Of a stretch of DNA of 6,824 nucleotides, positions 1 through 5,632 are shown piece after piece (within the stretch, counting starts at the first letter, position 1; each line of letters starts with the position of its first letter). Position numbers and translations under genes: made by a program. The DNA is from Pseudomonadota bacterium (lineage in GTDB: Bacteria > Bdellovibrionota > Bacteriovoracia > Bacteriovoracales > Bacteriovoracaceae). The DNA is taken from NCBI GenBank assembly GCA_023432655.1, contig JAEYUK010000193.1:1-6824 (forward strand), written 5' to 3'. The notes below the pieces were generated by a model. That model saw only the letters and a program-made list of their open reading frames with translations, was not told where the DNA came from and did no database searches.

Positions 1-427
1 GTTGAAGATAGGTCAGATTAACTTTAGAGCTGGTGTTACAAATATACTTAAAAGCGTAATCACCTAGTTCGATATTTTTATTAATGGTCCCAAGGGCCAC
101 CGAAGGACAGTCCGAAAGGATGGAATAGTTATGAAGAGTATTACCAACAGCGCCGCCAGGAAATTCACCTGATATAGTTCCGTTATTTTTATTCTCCCAA
201 TAGATGGAATCGGCCAGAGCATCATCAATGATATAAGATTCACTTTTTTTGAAACCATGCTTGGTTAAGAATTCTTCACTGACAGGAATTTCAATGTCCA
301 CAAGAAGCTGATCAATGCCCACGACATACACATTACCCGGGCGATTGATTTCATCATCGAACGAGCTTCTTTGTTTTTCTTCTACAGGGAAATAGTGCTT
401 AGTATTACGCCGGCCGGGAAACTTCAT
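1..427 (-). CDS. gsk: Inosine-guanosine kinase, N-terminal part (cut by window edge)
   Basis: This is the first 142 codons of a PfkB/ribokinase-superfamily kinase; the C-terminus lies left of the window. Gsk phosphorylates inosine and guanosine with ATP to IMP and GMP in the cytoplasm, a purine-salvage step. As I remember E. coli Gsk (about 434 residues), the match runs along the whole visible part: the start MKFPGRRNTKHYFPV (E. coli MKFPGKRKSKHYFPV), VVGIDQLLVDIE near residues 35-46, FPGGAVGNTLHNYSIL near 89-104 (the GGxxGNT substrate-binding region) and YAFKYICNTSSKVNL near 124-138. The ATG at 427 is preceded by AGAGG seven bases away and aligns with the E. coli start. The GAxGD catalytic region is not in view. 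It is transcribed divergently from the FGase-family gene, from a likely promoter at 453-481. Identity is strong, and the visible frame is intact. Confidence 0.93.
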   Translation of the reverse strand, partial: MKFPGRRNTKHYFPVEEKQRSSFDDEINRPGNVYVVGIDQLLVDIEIPVSEEFLTKHGFKKSESYIIDDALADSIYWENKNNGTISGEFPGGAVGNTLHNYSILSDCPSVALGTINKNIELGDYAFKYICNTSSKVNLTYLQ

Positions 428-451
428 AGTAGACCTCTAAATGGAATACCC

Positions 452-460
452 TGTTATAAC
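452..460 (+). promoter_or_regulatory. Possible extended -10 for the FGase-family gene
   Basis: The sequence TGTTATAAC reads as TG-n-TATAAC, an extended -10 element, on the plus strand. No -35 is visible 17 bp upstream. It shares the palindrome GTTATAAC with the minus-strand -10 of gsk, so the two divergent promoters may use the same base pairs. It would give a leader of about 60 nt. A weaker TATGGT at 509-514 would give a very short leader instead. Confidence 0.3.
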
Positions 461-481
461 CAACTAAGAGCAATTTAGAAA
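453..481 (-). promoter_or_regulatory. Probable sigma-70-type promoter of gsk
   Basis: Reading on the minus strand, TTTCTA (476-481) is followed after exactly 17 bp by TATAAC (453-458), one mismatch from the TATAAT consensus. The predicted start near 446 leaves a leader of about 20 nt containing the AGAGG ribosome site. The -35 is a poor match to TTGACA, but the same hexamer with the same spacing occurs at the promoter at 2592-2620. This is inferred by eye only. Confidence 0.45.
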
Positions 482-525
482 GAGACACATAGACGGATAG
501 ACCCATTTTATGGTAATTTTTTCAC

Positions 526-1341
526 ATGTTTAAGCTCGATCATCCACAAAAAACTCCGTTATTTGATTATTTCGCCCCACTGGGAAGCCAGTACAGAGGG
601 GTTCTCTCAATCCCCCATTCGGGCGAGAATATTCCGGAAATTTTTAATTCTTTCCTCTCCGGAGACCTTAGGGCCTACAAAGAAGATGTGGATTTTAAAG
701 TAAACGAGTTGATTGATATCGAAGCTTTGCAAAACGCCGGCATCGCAGTTCTGGTGGCCCATGTCCACCGAATTTGTGTCGACCTTAATCGCGCCGAAAG
801 TAACTGCGTTCTCTTCTGGAAGCAAAACACCCAAGGTAAGCCTCTGGTTGTTAAGGACCCTACAAATGAAGAGGTCCAGCAGTTCATTGAAACCTATCAC
901 AGGCCTTATTTTGAAATTTTAAAATCCTCCCTCATGGATCTTGAAAAAAGAAAAAAAGGTCCCGTTTCGATGATTGATCTTCACAGCATGCCTTCAAGGC
1001 CCACTGAATACCATCTCAAACAAAATCCTAATCAAAGTTCTCATCGGGCAGATTTCTGCTTATCTGATCGACGTGGAAAAACTTGTGTTCCTGAATTCAT
1101 CGAATTCTTCCATCAAGAGCTTACTGATCGAGGCCATGAAGCCAGTTTCAACGAGCCTTACATCGGCGGGTTTGTTACTGAATTTGTTGACCGCTTCAGA
1201 ACGAACAATATCCAAATTGAGATTAATAGAAGCATTTATATGGATGAGGGCACTAAGGAATTAATCCCTGAAAAAGTGGCCCATCTTCGTCCTATGCTGA
1301 CTGAAGTTCTGATTAAAGGCTTTGAGAAGTTCGATTCTTAG
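526..1341 (+). CDS. N-formylglutamate amidohydrolase-family hydrolase
   Basis: This 271-residue protein has the signatures of the FGase family (Pfam FGase), metal-dependent amidohydrolases that release formate from N-formylglutamate in histidine breakdown; many family members have other or unknown substrates. Visible motifs in order are IPHSG (29-33), DVDFKVNELID (54-64), HRICVDLNR (81-89), YHRPYF (124-129), DLHSMPSRP (151-159), D..GK.C (181-187), N.PYIGGF (209-216) and IEINRS (231-236). Likely metal and catalytic residues are His31, Asp86, His125, Asp151, His153 and Glu232. There is no signal peptide, so it should be cytoplasmic. The ATG at 526 is the first possible ATG after an in-frame stop at 514-516, but it has no Shine-Dalgarno. 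No other histidine-utilisation gene is nearby, so the true substrate is open. Its stop overlaps that of the convergent gene by 4 bp. Confidence 0.88.
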   Translation: MFKLDHPQKTPLFDYFAPLGSQYRGVLSIPHSGENIPEIFNSFLSGDLRAYKEDVDFKVNELIDIEALQNAGIAVLVAHVHRICVDLNRAESNCVLFWKQNTQGKPLVVKDPTNEEVQQFIETYHRPYFEILKSSLMDLEKRKKGPVSMIDLHSMPSRPTEYHLKQNPNQSSHRADFCLSDRRGKTCVPEFIEFFHQELTDRGHEASFNEPYIGGFVTEFVDRFRTNNIQIEINRSIYMDEGTKELIPEKVAHLRPMLTEVLIKGFEKFDS

Positions 1342-2564
1342 TGAATGGTCATGTCTTTTTTATCTTTGACCGGCCCATCTTCCTTGGCCTTTTTTAGATA
1401 GAGATTCATCTTCTCATCCGGAGTCAACTCGGGCGCGGCTTCAGGTTTCATCCGATCATTTTCCGCTTCAAGCTTACGGTACATTTCTTCCATTTCGATG
1501 TTCCGCTGAAGGGCAAGCTCCGCATCTCCATCAACTTCTCCCGAAGCTTTAGTGGTGAAGGTCTTACCATATTTCCTTAGAGCATACTTATATAGCGGAT
1601 TCAGTTGAGCTCCACGATTTTTTCCACGCTCAAGATAAAAAATCATCTCTTTTAATAGCTCCTGGCTCTCAAGATCCTGTGACCATGCAGAAAATAGATA
1701 AAGCATTCCTTCCTGATCTACCTGACGTGCAAAATTTAACTGCTTAAACTCAGTGTAAAGGAATTTCCCATTGGCCGGATCAACTGGATGAAAGGAAATA
1801 CTGGATAAAAACTTAGACCGTAATTTAACTGAGTCATCATCATTTCTTTCCGTTTTTAACAGGTAGGAATAGATACTCCCGCTGTTATTGGTTAGGACGA
1901 GTTCCATAATGTAATCTTTATCTTTGGATGAGATTTCAATCAGGGCCTGTTGCCCTTCTTTGATGAGACCATACTTCACTGTCCTTGGAGGAAGATACTT
2001 TGAACGCAAATGAAGTATGTAAAGGTCATAGATCATATCATCCAGTGACTTTGAGTGAACTTTTATTTCAAAAGAAAAAATATCTTTCCAAAGTTTTTCT
2101 CGATTTAATTTCAGTATCCGATTTCTCACAAATGGGAGCTTAAATAAATCCTGCCCTTGGGAGTGATCCTGATAGAGGGACATAGGCAAGGTATAAATTC
2201 GGGACAGCTCCCGGCCACTAGGTGAAAGGATGATCATTCCCAATTGAGGCGGCCTTTTAACATCTTTAGCGTCGATCACCGGGACAGTTTGAAAAAGTGG
2301 ATGTCTTACTGGCAGAGGAACATTGGCATTTTGTAGAGGGAACTCTCTCCAAAGCTGAGCATAGTCTTCCTCGTAAGGTGGGATCGCCTCAAAAGAGCCT
2401 GGTTTTAAAAACGATTCAGAATAGTTAGAGATATTGTAATAGCGATTCCAGTCCTTCCCTTGAATCCACCCGGAATAGAGCTGGTAGGGATATCCCTTTA
2501 AAAAGATATATCCACCGATGAATGCTAAACCTATGGTTAAAACAATCCCTAAAAGCCAACGCAT
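1338..2564 (-). CDS. Single-pass membrane-anchored protein of unknown function
   Basis: I do not recognise this 408-residue protein. It starts with a short positive stub (MR) and one hydrophobic segment at about 3-22, followed by Lys23 and no signal-peptidase or lipobox motif, so it looks like an N-terminal signal anchor with the rest in the periplasm. The body (about 25-340) mixes aromatic-rich and beta-type stretches such as LGMIILSPSGREL (108-120) and QALIEISSKDKDYIMELVL (206-224). The C-terminal 60 residues are charged and helical: ALQRNIEMEEMYRKLEAEND (351-370) could be a short coiled coil, followed by a Pro/Glu/Lys tail. There is no cysteine at all. The ATG at 2564 has AAAGG six bases upstream and a good promoter 28 bp further out. 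It is monocistronic here, divergent from the lipoprotein gene and convergent with the FGase-family gene. An envelope role is an inference from topology only. Confidence 0.88.
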   Translation of the reverse strand: MRWLLGIVLTIGLAFIGGYIFLKGYPYQLYSGWIQGKDWNRYYNISNYSESFLKPGSFEAIPPYEEDYAQLWREFPLQNANVPLPVRHPLFQTVPVIDAKDVKRPPQLGMIILSPSGRELSRIYTLPMSLYQDHSQGQDLFKLPFVRNRILKLNREKLWKDIFSFEIKVHSKSLDDMIYDLYILHLRSKYLPPRTVKYGLIKEGQQALIEISSKDKDYIMELVLTNNSGSIYSYLLKTERNDDDSVKLRSKFLSSISFHPVDPANGKFLYTEFKQLNFARQVDQEGMLYLFSAWSQDLESQELLKEMIFYLERGKNRGAQLNPLYKYALRKYGKTFTTKASGEVDGDAELALQRNIEMEEMYRKLEAENDRMKPEAAPELTPDEKMNLYLKKAKEDGPVKDKKDMTIH

Positions 2565-2591
2565 GCTAAACCTTTAAAAAAACTAACTCCC

Positions 2592-2620
2592 ATTATAGCT
2601 TCTTTATCGGTCCATAGAAA
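2592..2620 (-). promoter_or_regulatory. Probable promoter of the 408-residue membrane protein gene
   Basis: On the minus strand a perfect TATAAT (2592-2597) lies 17 bp downstream of TTTCTA (2615-2620). The start would fall near 2585, giving a leader of about 20 nt that includes the AAAGG ribosome site. The rest of the 121-bp divergent region also serves the lipoprotein gene, but only weak -10 look-alikes (TAGGAT 2653-2658, TATTAG 2660-2665) are visible on the plus strand. Confidence 0.55.
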
Positions 2621-2685
2621 AAACTCATGATTTTTTTCTATCTGCCGAATAGTAGGATGTATTAGTCGGATTAGAGGACTAGCTT

Positions 2686-3405
2686 ATGAAAAAGTCTCTT
2701 ATATTTTTACCCTTACTTACCCTTTTGATTGGTTGTGATGCCCCTCAGAGAACCCGTGCTCCACAGAGTTGGGTGAACAGTGGATCATTACAAGACCCTG
2801 GTAATCAGTCCGGAACACTCACTCCGACCACCACTAGTGGGAGTCAGTCTGGAAGCACTGGCAGCGGAACAAATGATGGCTTTCAAAACTGTGATCTTTC
2901 TAATAAGTATCAAACAATTGATATTGGCTGGTTTGGACTATGTCAGAATAGTCTTGATGAATCTCTTATAAGGTTTAAACCAAGTCTTACTTCAAGCTCA
3001 ACCAGAGTTTGTCTGATTCCAACTAATAAAGCGCCTGATGGAAGTTCGCTGTATTTAGGTCAACCACAATGTACCTACACTACTGCCGGAACAGTCATAA
3101 CAGGAAAACTTTATAAGGACCGTGCGGGCTTTAGTGATCGTCCAATAAATGGTGTCATTGTCATGAAGGAACCCCTTCTGCCGGATTACTTCAACTGTAT
3201 GCAAGGTTATCTGAACTGGCCGGCCAATATTTGTCCTTACGGCCCATCCACGAATAACAATTGTGCTTACGCCTACACTCAGTGTCCTGCAGGTGCGAGA
3301 ACCAGTGCTTACTGTGCCTCACAGGCAACAACTTATATGAATCAAGTCTGTAGTTATTTTAAGAGCACTTACAGTAATTCTTATCTAGACATCACTTTGA
3401 AATAA
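2686..3405 (+). CDS. Cysteine-rich lipoprotein of unknown function
   Basis: This 239-residue protein begins MKKSLIFLPLLTLLIGC, a type II signal peptide with lipobox L-I-G-C, so Cys17 should be lipidated after cleavage. Residues about 24-64 are a low-complexity Ser/Gly/Thr/Gln tether with several short SGS repeats. The remaining 175 residues contain ten cysteines (69, 86, 109, 129, 171, 183, 193, 200, 210, 222), an even number that suggests a disulfide-stabilised domain outside the cytoplasm. The C-terminal third is rich in Tyr, Asn and Cys. Residue +2 after the lipid cysteine is Asp; in E. coli this favours retention in the inner membrane, but whether the rule holds in this organism is unknown. 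AGAGGA seven bases before the ATG is a good ribosome site. I recognise no family. The stop codon abuts the convergent gene at 3406. Confidence 0.88.
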   Translation: MKKSLIFLPLLTLLIGCDAPQRTRAPQSWVNSGSLQDPGNQSGTLTPTTTSGSQSGSTGSGTNDGFQNCDLSNKYQTIDIGWFGLCQNSLDESLIRFKPSLTSSSTRVCLIPTNKAPDGSSLYLGQPQCTYTTAGTVITGKLYKDRAGFSDRPINGVIVMKEPLLPDYFNCMQGYLNWPANICPYGPSTNNNCAYAYTQCPAGARTSAYCASQATTYMNQVCSYFKSTYSNSYLDITLK

Positions 3406-3798
3406 TCAATTTAGTGTGGGGCGAGAGATAACCTCCCCCACGCAAAATTCATTTACTAAGTTCCCATCATTTGAAACAAAACTCATTATCGGGATGAAAA
3501 CTTTGGATTTATTTTCCGGATCATCACCAATGACTCCAATAATGATTTGATGAAACTCCTGGGAGTTTTGGTAAGACCGCAGATAAGTCCTGACAATTTG
3601 TCCATCTTCATGAAACTCATAAGTCCGGTCAGGATTCTCCAGTGTTCCCTGAATGTATTGGTCGAAGTGATGATAATCTTCAAGAGGAATGTCAGATGGC
3701 TTCGTATTCTGGATCAACTTAGACAAGTATTCAGATTTTTTGAGCCCCATCCACTCGGCCAACTCCTCTGAAATATAGAAATCGTCTTTTTTTTCCAC
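3406..3798 (-). CDS. Small soluble protein, possibly of the PBECR nuclease-like fold
   Basis: This 130-residue protein starts with GTG at 3798, supported by GGGAG eight bases upstream and an extended -10 promoter at 3838-3846. It has no signal peptide or membrane segment. An N-terminal helical part (DFYISEELAEWMGLKKSEYLSKLI, 6-29) is followed by YIQGTLENPDRTYEF (48-62), a Gly-turn, RTYLRSY (70-76), the hydrophobic strand IIIGVIG (85-91) and FIPIMSFVSND (101-111). The order 'helix, xLxNPDxxYE, strand with Arg, hydrophobic strand, strand' resembles my memory of PBECR-type (phage-Barnase-EndoU-Colicin-RelE) domains, several of which are found as uncharacterised proteins in predatory bacteria. 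I cannot align it and hold this loosely; it may be an unrelated small protein. The single cysteine is Cys119. It is monocistronic, with no toxin or antitoxin partner on its strand. Confidence 0.8.
   Translation of the reverse strand: MEKKDDFYISEELAEWMGLKKSEYLSKLIQNTKPSDIPLEDYHHFDQYIQGTLENPDRTYEFHEDGQIVRTYLRSYQNSQEFHQIIIGVIGDDPENKSKVFIPIMSFVSNDGNLVNEFCVGEVISRPTLN
3414..3443. terminator. GC-rich hairpin at a convergent junction
   Basis: An 8-bp stem (GTGTGGGG at 3414-3421 with CCCCACGC at 3436-3443, one G-U pair in the plus transcript) can be extended by GAG/CTC (3423-3425 with 3433-3435) past one bulged base. It begins 8 nt after the lipoprotein stop and lies in the last codons of the opposing gene. 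Neither strand has a clear U-run after it, so it may only protect a 3' end or weakly terminate. It could also be chance in coding sequence. Confidence 0.3.
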
Positions 3799-3837
3799 TA
3801 AAAACTCCCGGGAATGGCAAAAGCTACCCTCTCAACC

Positions 3838-3846
3838 ATCATAACA
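3838..3846 (-). promoter_or_regulatory. Extended -10 promoter for the 3406-3798 gene
   Basis: On the minus strand the sequence reads TG-T-TATGAT: an extended -10 with a 5/6 core (3838-3843) and the TG at 3845-3846. No -35 is recognisable, as expected for this class. The start would lie near 3831, leaving about 33 nt before the GTG. The same 84-bp divergent region must also carry the promoter of the plus-strand operon, where I see only a weak TAAGAT (3856-3861). Confidence 0.4.
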
Positions 3847-3882
3847 CTCTCCGGTTAAGATTAAAGAGCGAAAAGGAGTTTT

Positions 3883-4194
3883 ATGCGCAAGATGCAGGAT
3901 GCACAAGGTTTGGACCAATTAATCGAGGCAGGAAGCTCCGGTTATTTCCCTCTGTTTTTCCAGGACTGGATTCACGAATCCTTTGCTGATAAAAACGAAA
4001 TCAAGAGAATGTCTTTTTCTCGGGCCGCCGAGACCGTTCACCGTGTTTACAAACAAATTGAACGTCACCACTCGCTGGAAAGAAAAAAGACGGCCATTGG
4101 GGCCTTAAAGAATGATGAAAGAAAAGATTTTGTTATCTCTTTCATGAAGATGGTTGAATACCGGGCCTTAGACAGGATGCGAGAACTGCATTGA
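3883..4194 (+). CDS. Small helical cytoplasmic protein, first gene of a three-gene operon
   Basis: I do not recognise this 103-residue protein. It has no signal peptide, no membrane segment, no cysteine and a single proline (Pro23), and it is strongly basic and helical. Residues 8-32 (LDQLIEAGSSGYFPLFFQDWI in part) are amphipathic with a Phe-rich patch; residues 45-102 look like two helices, roughly FSRAAETVHRVYKQIERHH and ERKDFVISFMKMVEYRALDRM. The ATG at 3883 is preceded by AAGGAG only four bases away. Its stop TGA (4192-4194) overlaps the TTG start of the next gene. Position and coupling suggest that it is made together with the secreted protein and the coiled-coil/sHSP protein; what it does is unknown. 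Confidence 0.8.
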   Translation: MRKMQDAQGLDQLIEAGSSGYFPLFFQDWIHESFADKNEIKRMSFSRAAETVHRVYKQIERHHSLERKKTAIGALKNDERKDFVISFMKMVEYRALDRMRELH

Positions 4195-4475
4195 TTAAAT
4201 TATTGCTCTTACTCTCATTCATGCTCCCATTTGGTGCCTTCGCCGAGTACCGGGCCTATCAGTATCTGGTGAAATCGAACGATCCTTATGCTGTGGCAAC
4301 TCGTGCCGAGGCCCAATACATTGTCTCCACCTTAAATCCTCAAATGTATAGAAGTTATCATGGTGGCGCCTATGTGACGGTGGAACTTCTTCGCACTTGG
4401 ATCTGTCCGGGTTATACTGGAAAGGGACAGAAGATCTGTGACCATCCCTATGATAAGGAGAATCCGGTTCAATGA
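4191..4475 (+). CDS. Small secreted protein with one likely disulfide, second gene of the operon
   Basis: This 94-residue protein has a clear Sec signal peptide, MIKLLLLLSFMLPFGAFA, with likely cleavage at A-F-A before Glu19. The mature 76 residues are short and Tyr-rich (EYRAYQYLVKS, YIVSTLNPQMYRSYHGG) and carry just two cysteines, in WICPGYTG and KICDHPYD (Cys72, Cys83), which could form one disulfide. I chose the TTG at 4191 because it gives the complete signal peptide and overlaps the upstream stop as TTGA; the next Met (residue 11) would leave a truncated signal. No good Shine-Dalgarno stands before it, so translation probably relies on coupling. It ends in ATGA, shared with the next start. 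I recognise no family, and the periplasmic or exported location is a prediction. Confidence 0.78.
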   Translation: MIKLLLLLSFMLPFGAFAEYRAYQYLVKSNDPYAVATRAEAQYIVSTLNPQMYRSYHGGAYVTVELLRTWICPGYTGKGQKICDHPYDKENPVQ

Positions 4476-5632
4476 GTGAGGCCATCCGTAACGTAGAAAA
4501 ATTAAATGCTCGTCAGATTGAAGCCGTTAAACGTCGCGGTGAGCGGGAAATCAAATCAATTGAGAACGCTCATCAGAACATTAAGGCCGAGCAGAAGAAG
4601 GCCCATGCCTCTGAGATTGTAGATATTGAACACAATCATCACCATCACATTAATCAACAAGCTGCAAAGAAAGAAAAAATCCTCGCGGAAATGCGCGATC
4701 ACCTCCAGCAGACCAAAACACTGACAGAGAAAGAATTAAAAGAACTAAAAAATAACACCGAGACTCAGAAAGCTGCCCATCAGACGAAACTTTCATTAGA
4801 ACGAGAAAGACTTAATGCTGATAACTCGCTCTACTTAGAGGAACTTAGTGACCGCTTTGATCGTGAAGCGAGAAAAGTTCACATTGATGGGCAAAACCGT
4901 ATTGAGAGCACCAAATTAGAGAAGCAGGAACAACTCACTGAAGTTGAAAGTTACAATCAAAAGAAACTAAATCAGCAAAGAAATGAATTTAATACTCGCT
5001 TCTCTGAGGACAGTAGAAACTTTGAAAAGATCAAGACTGATCAGGACAATCAGTTCAAAAAAGAACGGATGGCCACTAATCAGCGGCAACAGATCGATAT
5101 GCAAAAACTCACTGATACCCATAATATTCATGTTGAACAAAAAGATGAACATTATCGGAAAGGACTTAAGGAGCAAGATCTCTTCTTTGAAAAAAAGTAT
5201 GAGACACAGCTTTCACGCCATAATTCGGAGTTTAAGGCCCTGGAACAAAAGAATAATGACGTCATCGAGAAGCTTAAATCCAGCCTAACCTCTAAAATCT
5301 CCCATATCGCTTCAAAAAATGATGATCCTTTTTATAAATTCGAGGCCCTCGCTCCACGATTAAAGGAAACCAAAGACGGAGTCGAAATATCATTAGAGAT
5401 CCCTGAACATTCAAAAGAAGCTGTGACACTTTCATTTAACGGGAAAGAGGCCATTATCGCTCTTAACCGTCGCTACCATGATGCCAACAAGACTCAGGAC
5501 GGAACCATTAATAAGGTCAATAAAGTCGAATCCTTCACGACTAGGATTAAAACTGCAGATATCCTTGACCCTAAGAGCGTTAAAACCAGTTATGACAATG
5601 GGACGATGACTTTCTCAGTGAAAAAGGCCTAA
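4472..5632 (+). CDS. Long coiled-coil protein with C-terminal Hsp20/alpha-crystallin domain
   Basis: This 386-residue cytoplasmic protein has two parts. Residues 1-285 are almost all Lys, Glu, Gln, Asn, Arg, Asp and His with spaced hydrophobics and contain no proline, the look of a continuous helical coiled coil; a histidine cluster HNHHHH sits at 54-59. Residues about 286-386 have the pattern of an alpha-crystallin domain: DGVEISLEIPEHSKEAVTLS (302-321), NGKEAIIALNRR (323-334), a variable loop, ESFTTRIKTADILDPKSV (353-370) and the closing YDNGTMTFSV (374-383), corresponding to the family's A-x-x-x-n-G-v-L signature. The C-terminal tail with the I-x-I oligomerisation motif is missing. Usual small heat-shock proteins are about 150 residues with short N-terminal arms, so this layout is unusual. 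There is no Cys or Trp. Its start overlaps the previous stop (ATGA). A scaffolding or substrate-holding role is inference. Confidence 0.88.
   Translation: MSEAIRNVEKLNARQIEAVKRRGEREIKSIENAHQNIKAEQKKAHASEIVDIEHNHHHHINQQAAKKEKILAEMRDHLQQTKTLTEKELKELKNNTETQKAAHQTKLSLERERLNADNSLYLEELSDRFDREARKVHIDGQNRIESTKLEKQEQLTEVESYNQKKLNQQRNEFNTRFSEDSRNFEKIKTDQDNQFKKERMATNQRQQIDMQKLTDTHNIHVEQKDEHYRKGLKEQDLFFEKKYETQLSRHNSEFKALEQKNNDVIEKLKSSLTSKISHIASKNDDPFYKFEALAPRLKETKDGVEISLEIPEHSKEAVTLSFNGKEAIIALNRRYHDANKTQDGTINKVNKVESFTTRIKTADILDPKSVKTSYDNGTMTFSVKKA

Noticed and set aside
510..533. Seven-codon ATG frame overlapping the FGase-family start, as a leader peptide
   Set aside because: It has no ribosome site and no attenuator structure or biased codons; short frames like this are expected by chance.
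607..900. Open minus-strand frame of 97 codons inside the FGase-family gene
   Set aside because: It is antisense to the region encoding several conserved FGase motifs and has no start signals of its own.
1091..1109. Direct repeat of GAATTC-containing sequence
   Set aside because: It is two short copies within the coding sequence for EFIEFF, explained by the amino-acid sequence.
1347..1371. Inverted repeat GGTCA/TGACC just after the FGase-family stop, as a terminator
   Set aside because: The stem has only 5 bp with a 15-nt loop, no U-run follows, and it lies in the coding end of the opposing gene.
4219..4485. Open minus-strand frame of 88 codons
   Set aside because: It lies antisense to the secreted-protein gene, whose signal peptide and coupled overlaps are convincing, and its translation is low in hydrophobic core residues.
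3883..5632. Operon read as a toxin-antitoxin or phage module
   Set aside because: There is no toxin or antitoxin family signature, one product is secreted, and no integrase or phage gene is nearby.
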